Origin: an uncultured Alteromonadaceae bacterium
Lineage (GTDB): Bacteria; Pseudomonadota; Gammaproteobacteria; Enterobacterales; Alteromonadaceae
Assembly (NCBI GenBank): GCA_947503265.1
Contig: CANNDC010000010.1
Span: 62,001-126,000 of the forward strand
Length of the DNA: 64,000 bases
Direction: 5' to 3'
How positions within the stretch are numbered: the stretch's first letter is position 1; each line of letters opens with the position of its first letter. Positions 48,437 through 58,069 of the stretch are shown piece after piece. The notes beneath the pieces are model-generated. The model did no database searches. It worked only from the letters and a program-made list of their open reading frames with translations, and had not been told where the DNA came from. Both the position numbers and the translations under genes were made by a program.

Positions 48437-49465
48437 ATGAAATTTTCTGAAAACTCAGATCAGGCTGCTGACTATTTACGGCAAGCAGTGCCTACCATGG
48501 TTAAACACGACATAGTCCCTAATCCACTAAATTATACGCTTTGGTACAGCTATTTCTCAAATGCCTTTCCCCATTTAAATAAAGAGCTCGATCAGGTTAT
48601 AGAAAGATATAACACCTGCCCACCAGAAGTGGGAGAACGACTATTTATCGATCACATCAGCAAAATAGAGAGTTCGGGTGAGCAGAAACTTGAAGGGTTT
48701 CAGAAAGCGTTTTCAAACATGGTTAGCAATTTATCTGAATCGCTCGATGAAACAGCAAAGCAAACAACCGGTTTTTCTGCCGCATTGAAAAGCAATTTGA
48801 ACCGTCTAGGTGAGTTGGATTTAGACGAAAGTGTTTCCCCTGTGTTAGCAGAATTGAACGCTAATACAAACGCTATTTGCAATGCTAATGAAGAGTTTCA
48901 GGGACAATTATCTGCAGCACAAACCGAAATAAACTCGTTAAAATCTGAACTGGAAAAGAGTAGGCGTGAAGCAAACACAGACCCCTTGACCGGTTTATAT
49001 AACCGACGAGTTTTTGAATCTAATTACAATCAATTTATTGAAGCAAGTGATGACAATGATGATTTAGCTATAATCATCATGGATATCGATAAGTTCAAAG
49101 TATTCAATGACACCCACGGGCACCTTTTAGGAGACCAAATTCTAAAATTTGTCGGGCAACTGCTACAACAAGAATGCAGTGACCCCATTGTTCCCGTGCG
49201 ATTTGGTGGCGAGGAATTTGCTTTGTTGTGTCCTAAGTTTCAACTTGAGGATGCTCACAAGGTAGCTGAAAACATTCGAGTAAAACTTGCTTCAATTCCC
49301 TTTAGCAACAAGCGTACTGGCAAAAAAATCCCGCCGGTAACGGCATCATTTGGTGTGGCGTTGAAAAAGAGTGAAGATGTATTGACCAGTATCGTTGAAA
49401 GAGCTGATCAGGCCCTTTATGCGGCTAAAAATGCCGGAAGAAATCAAGTTAAATTAGCCAGTTAA
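48437..49465 (+). CDS. Diguanylate cyclase (GGEEF), soluble
   Basis: Makes c-di-GMP from two GTP. 342 aa; no membrane span. The N-terminal 170 residues are helical (MVKHDIVPNPLNYTLWYSYFSN..., then a coiled coil), a layout seen in cytosolic cyclases. The C-terminal domain has DPLTGLYNRRVFES, IIMDIDKFKVFNDTHGH and RFGGEEFALLCP (active site near residue 256). The position of the allosteric I-site (RxxD) reads ECSD, so product inhibition is probably absent. With the PilZ protein at 52046-52726 it provides source and receptor of c-di-GMP. Confidence 0.93.
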   Translation: MKFSENSDQAADYLRQAVPTMVKHDIVPNPLNYTLWYSYFSNAFPHLNKELDQVIERYNTCPPEVGERLFIDHISKIESSGEQKLEGFQKAFSNMVSNLSESLDETAKQTTGFSAALKSNLNRLGELDLDESVSPVLAELNANTNAICNANEEFQGQLSAAQTEINSLKSELEKSRREANTDPLTGLYNRRVFESNYNQFIEASDDNDDLAIIIMDIDKFKVFNDTHGHLLGDQILKFVGQLLQQECSDPIVPVRFGGEEFALLCPKFQLEDAHKVAENIRVKLASIPFSNKRTGKKIPPVTASFGVALKKSEDVLTSIVERADQALYAAKNAGRNQVKLAS

Positions 49466-49531
49466 AGACACTTGCACTGCAAAAGGTGGCACGAAAGTGT
49501 TAGAGACAGAGAAAAGGTTAACCATCGAGCA

Positions 49532-50356
49532 TTAAGTTCGAATCATTTCCTTTACTTTGTCTCTGTGGCTGCGACTGACTTTCAACTCTGTTCCGTTAGT
49601 CAAGATTAGGTGATATTCACCACTGACATGACTGACCAATTTGTTGACAAAGTTAATATTGACGATGGCAGAACGATGGGCTCTGACAAACTTCTTCGGG
49701 TCCAACTCTGCTTCTAATTCTTTCATAGTGCGTCTCATAATGTGCGTACCATCATTAGCATGGACACACATGTAATCTCCTGCCGCATCAATCCACTGAA
49801 TTTCATCGATCGCGACGCGAGTTACTTCAGAACCGTCTTTGATGGCTAAAATTGGCGGATATCGCTTGCTATCTATTGCCTCTCCAGACGCCAACCTTTT
49901 TAATATATCTTCACAATCATCACCGGTAAAATCAGCGACTAATTTCGCTAATTTTACTTTTTGATCGCCTTCTTGATGAGACAACAACACTTCCCTCACC
50001 TTGTCTAGGGCAACGGTAAGTCTCTTTTCATCAACCGGTTTAAGTACATAATCTAACGCATGAATATCAAACGCCTTAATCGCGAATGAATCGTACGCGG
50101 TAACAAAGACAATCAGTGGAATAGGTTGATTCAAATCTCGTAGTTTGTTGATCACTTGGAAGCCATTGAGGCCTGGCATCTGAATATCTAAAAACACTAA
50201 ATCGGGACGTAGTTGCGGAATCATTGAAACCGCTTCCAATCCATTTTGGCACTCTCCTACCACTTCCACATTATCAAAGCCGGAAAGCCGAACTGCTAAT
50301 CCTTTTCGCGCAAGCGGTTCATCATCTACAATCACAGCACTAATTTTAGACGTCAT
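49532..50356 (-). CDS. LytTR-type response regulator
   Basis: 274 aa. The receiver domain has VDDEPLARKGL, the phospho-Asp in DLVFLDIQMPGLNGF, VFVTAYDS and VLKPVDEKRL. The C-terminal LytTR DNA-binding domain has DEIQWIDAAGDYMCVHANDG and RAHRSAIVNINFVNKL. Two ATGs compete at the start; I prefer 50356 because the GAGGTG site lies 7 nt before it, whereas the ATG at 50362 is too close. It overlaps the end of the sensor kinase gene, so the two form a coupled two-component pair. Confidence 0.93.
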   Translation of the reverse strand: MTSKISAVIVDDEPLARKGLAVRLSGFDNVEVVGECQNGLEAVSMIPQLRPDLVFLDIQMPGLNGFQVINKLRDLNQPIPLIVFVTAYDSFAIKAFDIHALDYVLKPVDEKRLTVALDKVREVLLSHQEGDQKVKLAKLVADFTGDDCEDILKRLASGEAIDSKRYPPILAIKDGSEVTRVAIDEIQWIDAAGDYMCVHANDGTHIMRRTMKELEAELDPKKFVRAHRSAIVNINFVNKLVSHVSGEYHLILTNGTELKVSRSHRDKVKEMIRT

Positions 50357-51425
50357 CTTCATTCACCTCAAAAGGAATTCGAATACTAACTTTTATCCCT
50401 GAGGGATGATTATTTGAAACTGCAAAAGAATAGTCGTTTAAATACAGTGAGTTAAGACGTTCTTGAATGTTTGGCAAACCCACCCCTTGGCTGCGCTCTA
50501 GCATACCATTCTCTACTTTTGCTCCTGGTCCATTGTCGGCTACTTCAAGTAATAAATCTCTACCAAAAGCCTTGGCACCAACGGTAATTTTACCACCCGA
50601 CTCCATTTTCGAAATAGCATATTTAATTGAATTTTCGATGATGGGTTGTAAGATCAAACTAGGTACCAATGCCGTTTTGCAGTTTTCCGCAATATCCCAC
50701 TCCACATCCAGACGTTCATCGAATCGAACTTTCTCTATTTCAAGGTATAACTCAAGTGCTTGAATCTCATTTTTTAATGAAACCTTCTTTATAGGATCTT
50801 TATCGAGGGAATAGCGCAAGAAATCACTAAGACGACTAACCATTGCCTCGGCGGTTTTATTGTCTTGAATTAAAATAAGGGTACTGATTGCGTTTAATGT
50901 GTTGAATAAAAAATGCGGGTTGAGTTGATATCTCAACATTTTCAAATGTGCCTGATGCGCCATGGTCGAAGCCTTCAGCGCGTTCTGCTTTTCTTTTTGT
51001 AGCATTTGGAAGTTTTTAATTCCGAAATACAATCCTGTCCAACACATCACCATAATCAACGAGTTAATCGTATTGGTAAAATACATGTACCAAACCTCAG
51101 GCCTGTAACCGTGCTTGTATATTTCCCAATAGTTAACGTTTTTCACAACAGCCCATAGTAGCGCTGTCAAATATGCACTCAGTGCAACCAATAAGATCAT
51201 TTTCCAAACAGACTTTTGTCGAGCCCATCTGTATATGTAACGCAGAGGAATGGTTAGTAACCAGCCAGCATAGGCATTTAGAACTATGACTAAAATCCAA
51301 ATAGGGCGGATTTCGTGTAAAAAAGAGCCTATGTAGTAGACAATCGCAAATCCGGCCCATCCGCCTGTATGCAGGGTCCAGAATAAACGTTCTCGGTTCT
51401 CAAAAAGTTTTTGCCATTGAATCAA
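50346..51425 (-). CDS. LytS/YehU-type sensor histidine kinase
   Basis: 359 aa. Four membrane spans fill the first 150 residues (about 15-37, 47-63, 76-98, 115-135). A coiled coil follows, then the His_kinase domain with the phospho-His in LRYQLNPHFLFNTLNAISTL and an ATPase domain (ENSIKYAISKM, DNGPGAKVENG, GVGLPNIQERL). There is no large extracellular sensor, so the membrane domain itself probably senses the signal. It is the first gene of the pair with the LytTR regulator. Confidence 0.93.
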   Translation of the reverse strand: MIQWQKLFENRERLFWTLHTGGWAGFAIVYYIGSFLHEIRPIWILVIVLNAYAGWLLTIPLRYIYRWARQKSVWKMILLVALSAYLTALLWAVVKNVNYWEIYKHGYRPEVWYMYFTNTINSLIMVMCWTGLYFGIKNFQMLQKEKQNALKASTMAHQAHLKMLRYQLNPHFLFNTLNAISTLILIQDNKTAEAMVSRLSDFLRYSLDKDPIKKVSLKNEIQALELYLEIEKVRFDERLDVEWDIAENCKTALVPSLILQPIIENSIKYAISKMESGGKITVGAKAFGRDLLLEVADNGPGAKVENGMLERSQGVGLPNIQERLNSLYLNDYSFAVSNNHPSGIKVSIRIPFEVNEDDV

Positions 51426-51552
51426 GTGATTTGCTCTTCTTACTAATTTCTCAGGCTCAGTATACTTGCTTAGTCTTTGAAAAAGGGGTTATTAATCGTG
51501 CGCTTAGCTCAGTTTAACGCAAACTCGAAGCAACAAGCATCCGTATTGACGG

Positions 51553-52014
51553 TTAATATTGTATATTCATTCGTCTTAACCAATGTCCCCACCACCAGGC
51601 TGGGCCTACCAATAAAAATTGTAAATCTTTAAAAAACGAGGGTTTCTTTCCTTCAATATGGTGACCTATAAACTGCAATATCCACATCACTACAAACAAC
51701 ACAATACTAAAAATAAGTACCGAAATATCCGCAAATACCAATAACTTAATGCAAGCAAATGACACGATGACTAACAATGTCATGGCGGCACCGATAGGTC
51801 CTGACAATTTGAAGTAATACCACAAAGTAGGAATGGCAATGACATGAGCCCAAGTCACGTTAAAGTGATCTAATATCTCTGGAGTGGGAATTGACCACAA
51901 TAGCCCAAGCGTCACAAAAAAGATGGATGGCACTGCAATCGCATGAATAGCGATATTGATTTTATTCTGATGGCTCTCACCGTACTCATTTAGTAGCAAA
52001 TCAACACGACGCAT
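51553..52014 (-). CDS. Mpo1-like (DUF962) membrane protein
   Basis: 153 aa with four hydrophobic spans. Family features are YGESHQNKINIAIHAIAVP at the N-terminus, QFIGHHIEGKKPSFFKDLQFLLVGPAWWW at the C-terminus. The conserved histidines (ESHQN, HAIAVP, GHHIEG) match those that bind iron in yeast Mpo1, a dioxygenase of 2-hydroxy fatty acid alpha-oxidation. The bacterial role is not established. It lies between the sensor kinase and the PilZ gene in the same direction. Confidence 0.82.
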   Translation of the reverse strand: MRRVDLLLNEYGESHQNKINIAIHAIAVPSIFFVTLGLLWSIPTPEILDHFNVTWAHVIAIPTLWYYFKLSGPIGAAMTLLVIVSFACIKLLVFADISVLIFSIVLFVVMWILQFIGHHIEGKKPSFFKDLQFLLVGPAWWWGHWLRRMNIQY

Positions 52015-52045
52015 GTTTTTATCTCTTATTATTTTATTGTTAGCA

Positions 52046-52726
52046 TTATGTTAACATTAATTGATGTAATAATTCTTCTACCACTTGCTCTGATGCATCA
52101 AATTTAATCCCAAAATAATGCTTGGTCACATCCGACTTTTGATTCATCACTAAACCCAATAAATCAGAACTTTTACCGTCAGGATTCTTAATTCTTAACG
52201 TAACGGCCTCTTTCAATTCGATTTTCTCTTTTACATTGACCCTATCGGTTGACACTCGACAACCACTCAATGACAAATCAATAATGAGACCATCAAATAA
52301 TTCTTTTCCAGAACTGAGTTGAATAAGATTTACAGGAACATGTGCCTGTGCACGTTGTTCGGTCCTCAATGCATGACATTGAACAGCAAGAGGAAAACTA
52401 GTAAAAATATAATTGCCGGGTTTACTTAGGACCACATTAATTTTGACTTTGAATGCAACAACTTCGCCCGCATCTTCCTCATAAATATATCGAATAACCA
52501 TGGTGTTGTCTGAATATATCGAATCGCGAAGCGGCCCCCAACGTGTTTCATCTGGGAATTTGAGGATCAAGCATCGAGTACCATCCATACCTACAAATTC
52601 CGTTTTAACGCGTTTAATACCGGTTGGCGCTGAAAGCTGGAGGTCTAAGGACAGTCCTGGCTTCATCGCTTTGATTTTCTTGATATCTTCGCGGTTTAAA
52701 CCAACTTTTTCTTTGAGTATATTCAA
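52046..52726 (-). CDS. PilZ-domain c-di-GMP receptor, YcgR-like
   Basis: 226 aa. The N-terminal YcgR-type beta domain (about 15-110) is followed by PilZ with both c-di-GMP motifs, RTEQRAQAHVPV (RxxxR, near residue 121) and DLSLSGCRV (D/NxSxxG, near 152). Proteins of this layout slow the flagellar motor or tune surface factors. No flagellar genes are near, so the target is unknown. An isolated transcription unit behind the Mpo1-like gene's promoter side. Confidence 0.9.
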   Translation of the reverse strand: MNILKEKVGLNREDIKKIKAMKPGLSLDLQLSAPTGIKRVKTEFVGMDGTRCLILKFPDETRWGPLRDSIYSDNTMVIRYIYEEDAGEVVAFKVKINVVLSKPGNYIFTSFPLAVQCHALRTEQRAQAHVPVNLIQLSSGKELFDGLIIDLSLSGCRVSTDRVNVKEKIELKEAVTLRIKNPDGKSSDLLGLVMNQKSDVTKHYFGIKFDASEQVVEELLHQLMLT

Positions 52727-52848
52727 CTTTTAACCTGATTTTCTAGCAAATTAGAAAGAGCGAATCGATATTATTACTCGTTAATTAGTTTTGTAGCATG
52801 TTACTGCTGGCGCTACAATAGCCTATAAAACCAAAAGGAATCAGACAA

Positions 52849-54624
52849 TTGCAGCACAAAGGGTCCGTACACTACCAAATCGAGGTTGAGTCTCTCGCTG
52901 GTCATTTATTTAAACTTACCCAATTTATTTCAGAACCAATGCCGAATGGGCAGATATTGACTCTGCCGGCTTGGATTCCGGGAAGTTATATGATCAGGGA
53001 CTTTGCCAAAGATATCGTGACTTTGCAGGCCTATGATGAACAGGGAAACGCTTTAACGTCTAAAAAAGTCGATAAACAGACATGGCAAATCGCACCTTGT
53101 GATGGGCAATTAAAGGTTGTTTACCGCGTTTACGCCTTTGATTTATCTGTCAGAAGTGCTTACATCAATGATGAATTTGCTTTTTTCAATGGCACCAGTG
53201 TGTTCTTGAAAGCAGAACAACATAAAGACAGCTTGCACACTGTCGACATTGCTATTCCCAGCGAAACTCGGTCGCAATGGCAAATTGCGACAGCAATGGA
53301 TAAAGATGATCTGTATTACGCTAAAGATTACGAAGAGCTAATTGATCAGCCTGTCATCATTGGCGATCTGGATAGTAGACAATTCAATGTTGGTGGCGTT
53401 GATTTCGATTTCGTCTTTGTTGGCGATCACCATTCTGATATGGATCGCATAGTTCGTGATTTAGCCCCTATCTGCCAGCATCATTTAGATTTATTTGGCC
53501 CGGCTACTCCTATCAAACGCTATTTATTTATGACTCTTGTATGCGATCAAGGATTTGGTGGGTTAGAACACCGTAATTCAACTGTTTTACAATTCACTCG
53601 TTCTGAGTTGCCTTCGAAGCAAGATAGAGATCATATTTCTGATGGATATCGTTCTTTTCTTGCGCTTTGTAGCCATGAGTTTTTCCATACTTGGAATGTT
53701 AAGCGTATTCGACCTGCTGAATTCATGGATCTAGATCTTTGCAGAGAAACCTATTCTGAACAACTATGGATATACGAAGGATTTACCAGTTACTTTGACG
53801 ATATTACGCTAGTGCGAACGGGTTTGATCGAACCTGAAAGTTATCTTGAACTAATAGGAATAACACTAACAAGATTGGCAAGAAACCCAGGCATGAGCAA
53901 ACAAACAGTTACGCAATCCAGTTTTGATGCTTGGACACGTTTTTATAAACAGGATGCTAGCGCGGCAAATAACATCGTCAGCTATTACGCAAAAGGAGCG
54001 ATTGTTGCCTTATGTTTGGACTTAAAAGTCAGATTAACCAGCAATCACAAAGTGACATTATTCGATGTCATTCAATCGCTTTGGAAAGATTATGGAGAGT
54101 TAGATAAAGGGACTGAAATTGATGTTGTTCAGTCCATTTTGAAGAACAAATTTGAGATAGATTTAACCGAATTTATTCATTCCTGTATCTATACAACCGA
54201 ACCTTTACCTACATCCGCTCTGTTAAAGGAGTTTGGAGTAGAGTTACAATTAAACGCAAGAAACAACCCCAATGATAAAGGCGGAAAGCCATCCACGGAT
54301 GCAGTAAAAGTTGATTTTGGTGCTCAATTTAAAGGTGAACCCATTGGTGTCAAGATAACCCAGGTAATCGAAAACCGTGCAGCCTATAAAGCGGGCCTGC
54401 AAGTGGGTGATTTAGTGTTAAGTGTCAATCAATGGCAAGTCAACAACGAGAGCCTTCAGCAACGTTTAGATGACAACGTGGATTCTGAATCTGTCGCGCT
54501 ACATATTCTCAGGGACGGAAAGTTAAAAGCTATGCAAATGCCGATATCAGCTGCGGCAAAAGACACTGTTTACTTGCATACCAAAGATGAAACCTTAAGA
54601 AGCAATTGGCTACTTAAACCTTAA
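52849..54624 (+). CDS. M61-family peptidase with PDZ domain
   Basis: 591 aa. Glycyl-aminopeptidase-like zinc peptidase: an N-terminal beta domain (LPAWIPGSYMIRDFAKDI), the catalytic HEFFHTWNVKRIRP (about residues 276-290) with the downstream glutamate in YEGFTSYFDD, and a C-terminal PDZ domain (about 480-570; VIENRAAYKAGLQVGDLVLSV). There is no signal peptide, so it is probably cytosolic. The start is a TTG at 52849 with AAGGA 9 nt upstream; no ATG fits the domain start. Its stop overlaps by 3 nt the stop of the convergent gene at 54621. Confidence 0.92.
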   Translation: MQHKGSVHYQIEVESLAGHLFKLTQFISEPMPNGQILTLPAWIPGSYMIRDFAKDIVTLQAYDEQGNALTSKKVDKQTWQIAPCDGQLKVVYRVYAFDLSVRSAYINDEFAFFNGTSVFLKAEQHKDSLHTVDIAIPSETRSQWQIATAMDKDDLYYAKDYEELIDQPVIIGDLDSRQFNVGGVDFDFVFVGDHHSDMDRIVRDLAPICQHHLDLFGPATPIKRYLFMTLVCDQGFGGLEHRNSTVLQFTRSELPSKQDRDHISDGYRSFLALCSHEFFHTWNVKRIRPAEFMDLDLCRETYSEQLWIYEGFTSYFDDITLVRTGLIEPESYLELIGITLTRLARNPGMSKQTVTQSSFDAWTRFYKQDASAANNIVSYYAKGAIVALCLDLKVRLTSNHKVTLFDVIQSLWKDYGELDKGTEIDVVQSILKNKFEIDLTEFIHSCIYTTEPLPTSALLKEFGVELQLNARNNPNDKGGKPSTDAVKVDFGAQFKGEPIGVKITQVIENRAAYKAGLQVGDLVLSVNQWQVNNESLQQRLDDNVDSESVALHILRDGKLKAMQMPISAAAKDTVYLHTKDETLRSNWLLKP

Positions 54625-55010
54625 AAGTACCCGCCATGTTTATTCACAATGGCGGATAACATAAAACCCATTGTGCTGCTTGCTAGAACTAAGCCAAGAA
54701 TAAAAAACGGTGTAAATTTGGCAATCGCTATTTTAACTGTGCGTTTTTCAATACTGTCTACCACTGTGTACAATGAGCCATTGTCATGATTATGGCGATT
54801 GATAATAAAACGATCTGAATCGCCCACTTGGGTAAAGTAAAAATGGTACTTTTCCAGTAGTTCTCTTAATCGGTTTGGCTCCATTTTGGTTTGTTCTAAC
54901 GCTAGAACAAATGGCAGACCATGGGGCTCTTGGCCATCTAACACCAAATGAATTTTAACTACTTCTGCAGCAGACATGGGTTTAATCCCAATGATAGAGT
55001 TCATCGACAT
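54621..55010 (-). CDS. Hypothetical protein with C-terminal membrane span
   Basis: 129 aa. A soluble N-terminal part (VVKIHLVLDGQEPHGLPFVLALEQTKMEPNRL) is followed by a single membrane helix near 101-122 and a short tail. I do not recognise the family. The layout, with a soluble domain and one C-terminal anchor facing the cytosol, resembles many small inner-membrane partner proteins. Stops overlap with the M61 peptidase gene. Confidence 0.6.
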   Translation of the reverse strand: MSMNSIIGIKPMSAAEVVKIHLVLDGQEPHGLPFVLALEQTKMEPNRLRELLEKYHFYFTQVGDSDRFIINRHNHDNGSLYTVVDSIEKRTVKIAIAKFTPFFILGLVLASSTMGFMLSAIVNKHGGYF

Positions 55011-55109
55011 ATCCTTATACGATCTTAATCGTGACTAGTGCGATGAATATACCATTGAAGAATTCGTGAGGTAGTACAGTTTTTGATAAATAACGGTAAA
55101 TATTTCTAC

Positions 55110-55913
55110 CTACCTAGATGGCACTAGTAAAGCTGGGTCTATGCGTTCTTTTTTCCAATTCATGCGCCAATCTAAATGCGCACCAGTCACTCTTCCCGTC
55201 GCACCTATTTCTGCAACCAATTGTCCTTGTTTCACTTTCTGACCTTGTTTTACATGGCTAGTTTCCAAATGCAGGAAGGTGGAAGAAACGCCATGTCCAT
55301 GATCGATAATCATAGTTCCGCCAGAATAATACATATCAGCAACCCACAAAGTAACGATACCATCTGCAGGTGCAACAACTGGCGTGCCTACAGGCCCTGC
55401 AACATCGACACCGAAATGAGGTCGTTTAGGTTTATCATTAAGCACACGTCGACTTCCATAAACGCCACTAATCGGCCCTTCAGCAGGCCATATAAACGAC
55501 TGCATAAAATCGACTCTTGAATCAATTAATGCTCTGGCTTTCGCTACCTGAATATTGTCGTTACGAATTCGTTGAGTTACTTCTTTAGGTGGCGTGACCA
55601 TTTTAGGTGCCAACCCATCGATTCGTTGCTCATTGTATTGTCTCTTAGACAAGGTGATGGTTTTAGTATTTTCGTTACCCTGAGCAGTTAGCCACTTTAG
55701 TGAATGGGTTAATTTAGCATCTCGTCCAAACCCAAATGCAAAATACCCCTCGCGAGAAACTTCAACTGGTGTGTTGTTCAACCATAACTTAGCACCGGCT
55801 TCGACTTGGCCCCTTATTAAGCTCCCCTGAGTAAGCTCTCCTTGTAACTCTATAGCAAGAGATGGAATGCTGATCATTAAAGATAATAATATTGATAAAA
55901 CACGTTTAATCAC
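55110..55913 (-). CDS. M23-family metallopeptidase
   Basis: 267 aa. A signal peptide (about 1-20, ending SLA) precedes an N-terminal beta domain and the LytM/M23 domain: RRPHFGVDV-type HxxxD (KRPHFGVDVAGPVGTP), DHGHGVSSTFLHLE, and GAHLDWRMNW in place of the usual HxH. The zinc ligand of the second His is thus Asp, as in some other proteobacterial members, so hydrolase activity is possible but not certain. Periplasmic peptidoglycan endopeptidase is the expected role. The GTG at 55913 overlaps the upstream gene by 8 bp. Confidence 0.88.
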   Translation of the reverse strand: MIKRVLSILLSLMISIPSLAIELQGELTQGSLIRGQVEAGAKLWLNNTPVEVSREGYFAFGFGRDAKLTHSLKWLTAQGNENTKTITLSKRQYNEQRIDGLAPKMVTPPKEVTQRIRNDNIQVAKARALIDSRVDFMQSFIWPAEGPISGVYGSRRVLNDKPKRPHFGVDVAGPVGTPVVAPADGIVTLWVADMYYSGGTMIIDHGHGVSSTFLHLETSHVKQGQKVKQGQLVAEIGATGRVTGAHLDWRMNWKKERIDPALLVPSR

Positions 55914-56790
55914 CGGCTATGGCTCCTTTACCTACCCCTTCAAAAGCAAATATCTTGAACTGCGCAGCATTCGAGTCTTGATCTAATCTTTTTTGTTCTT
56001 CCAACATGTATTGCGCCAAGCATTCAACCGTTGAGTCAGATTCGATGATTTCACTTTCACTTTGCGGTATGGCTAATGAAAATTCACCCTGAGATGATTC
56101 ATAACTAAACAAATAATGATTAGGCAATCGCGCAGAATCAATGAAAAAGCTCTGATTTTGCTCAGAGACAAGATCACTGCGTGTGCCGATGTAAATATCA
56201 GCCCATCGATTTGCCCAATATTCCTGCCACTTTGCGCTTTGCTCTCCATTTTCATGAACGAGCACCTTAGAACGATGACCATGGGCGATGCGTTGACAGT
56301 TACCATCATGCTTTTTAAGACCGTGGGTATAATGATAAAAAGGCGTGGTAATCACTTCAGGTCGAAGAATCAGCTCTATTCCTTCAACATTTTCAGGAAG
56401 ATGTGTGGCAATAACATCTTTAAGATACTGCCCAACTGACGGAATAGTTACCGCATCAGAATACACAAACGCATACGCTTCCGCAGGACACAAAAGATGG
56501 ATACTAAGTTCGTCTGGTCGATTAAAATCCACTTGATATTGATCGGTACGGGTATGGTGAGTAATTCGAGTGAATTCATGTTCCGCCGGTACAAGCAACT
56601 TATGGTCTACATACTCATCAATTAAGTACTTAAGCTCTTTTTTTACCTTACCAAAATCAAGCACCATGCTCTCTTCGTTGAGCTCACCGTTTAAAACCAC
56701 ATCGACAATCCAGCTTTCTCCAACCATGCCTCTTTCAGGGCATAAATAAGAAAAGTCCATCACGGTTAAGTCATTGACAAAAAGCTGCAT
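55906..56790 (-). CDS. Two-part 6-pyruvoyl-tetrahydropterin-synthase-like protein
   Basis: 294 aa, about twice the usual length of QueD/PTPS. The first part (1-125) has the C-terminal-type stretch of the fold (MVLDFGKVKKELKYLIDEYVDHKLLVP) but the HGH zinc motif is replaced by VGESW. The second (about 155-285) begins YHYTHGLKKHDGNCQRIAHGHRSKVLV, which contains the His and the Cys/HGH set. It therefore looks like a duplicated fold with one metal-binding half. The reaction is unknown; QueD-type activity is possible. Co-transcribed with the M23 gene, overlapping by 8 bp. Confidence 0.75.
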   Translation of the reverse strand: MQLFVNDLTVMDFSYLCPERGMVGESWIVDVVLNGELNEESMVLDFGKVKKELKYLIDEYVDHKLLVPAEHEFTRITHHTRTDQYQVDFNRPDELSIHLLCPAEAYAFVYSDAVTIPSVGQYLKDVIATHLPENVEGIELILRPEVITTPFYHYTHGLKKHDGNCQRIAHGHRSKVLVHENGEQSAKWQEYWANRWADIYIGTRSDLVSEQNQSFFIDSARLPNHYLFSYESSQGEFSLAIPQSESEIIESDSTVECLAQYMLEEQKRLDQDSNAAQFKIFAFEGVGKGAIAGD

Positions 56791-56889
56791 GTGTTAGTTG
56801 GTTCCTTGATTTTTCATCGGATTTTTAGCGCTGCGCGATCATATCAACAATTCACTCATTGGACGACCACAAGATTGACTTCTTTGACC

Positions 56890-57903
56890 CTACGAACGAC
56901 TGAGCTGATCTTTCAGGTTGGGTGGTATCCCTTTGATAATCAGCGTATCTGTACTTTGATCGTATTCAATGCGATCACCATAGAGTTTTCTATCAAAACT
57001 GATGCTGATCCCTCCCCCTTGACCAGAAAATTTCGCCAAGGTTTTGAGCGCACTGCGATCAGCTTGGAATGACTCTTCCATAGGATTTTCAAGACTTTGG
57101 TTAAACTCAACAAAGTCTCTTCCGCTCTCACTAGGTAGATTTTCAGCCAATTCCTTAAGCTCAATGTCTTCGCCTTGTTCCAATTTGGCTTTGTAGTAAT
57201 CAGAAACTATTTCACGGCTTTGATGTTGTTCTGTTTTGTCGAGTTGTTCAGAGGCTAAAAAAGCGTCTACCGTTTTAACTAGCTGTTTGTTTTGCTGTTT
57301 GACATCTACCAGCTCTTCACAATCGATAAAGTTCATAAAAAAGTCTGAAACTTTCCTGCCCATTCGACCTTTTATAAAACTAATATATCGGTTCTGTTCC
57401 GGCGAAATCTTAAGTTGTGTTAAGTCAATTCTCACCGCCAATTGCATCTTTGCTAAATCTAAATGATCCTTGCAAGTTAGTTCAAGAGCACCGTTAATTT
57501 CCACATGCTCTTTAGTATTGAGTAACGCTATCATTAAGTATTCAGTCGCTAGAAATTCATAGTGACTGAATATGACGAAGCCCGTTTCAACGGCCCCCAC
57601 CTGTACCAAGCTTTTTATTAATTTTTTGCACGCAGCTTGACTGAAAGAAACAAACCCGTCCGGTGCATCCATTACATTTATCAGTGAGGATTTAAAATCA
57701 AACTCACCTTCTGTATCTGGATTTTCTACAAAGCTCCCCACACCTTTGCCCGGCTTTTGATTGAATGCATGATTGATTTGCTGTGCAAGGGTTTCAATTT
57801 CTGGCGTCACATCAAAACAGGTTGACTTAGGGACTAGCGCGAGTTCTTGCTGGGCATTGATACTTAATTGATGGGCAACAAAATGATGTATTACTGCACT
57901 CAT
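56890..57903 (-). CDS. yejK: Nucleoid-associated protein YejK (NdpA)
   Basis: 337 aa, the length of E. coli YejK. The N-terminus MSAVIHHFVAHQL, GFVIFSHYEFLATEYLMIALL and RYISFIKGRMGRKVSDFFMNFIDCEE mark the NA37 family, found on the nucleoid spermidine fraction; the mechanism is not known. It is divergent from yejL, as in E. coli. Between it and the gene at 55906 are about 100 bp without features. Confidence 0.93.
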   Translation of the reverse strand: MSAVIHHFVAHQLSINAQQELALVPKSTCFDVTPEIETLAQQINHAFNQKPGKGVGSFVENPDTEGEFDFKSSLINVMDAPDGFVSFSQAACKKLIKSLVQVGAVETGFVIFSHYEFLATEYLMIALLNTKEHVEINGALELTCKDHLDLAKMQLAVRIDLTQLKISPEQNRYISFIKGRMGRKVSDFFMNFIDCEELVDVKQQNKQLVKTVDAFLASEQLDKTEQHQSREIVSDYYKAKLEQGEDIELKELAENLPSESGRDFVEFNQSLENPMEESFQADRSALKTLAKFSGQGGGISISFDRKLYGDRIEYDQSTDTLIIKGIPPNLKDQLSRS

Positions 57904-58069
57904 TGATGGCTCTACCTTTCTTTTTTATCTATCTAAGAAGTAATTTAAGCTGTAATTTTAACTATAACTGCTTCAATCTTATGACGAATATCGTGATAAT
58001 ATTTATGAGTAGTTACACTCGCTTTGATAACTGCTACTATTATTCACACACTTATTTAAGAGTTTAAAT

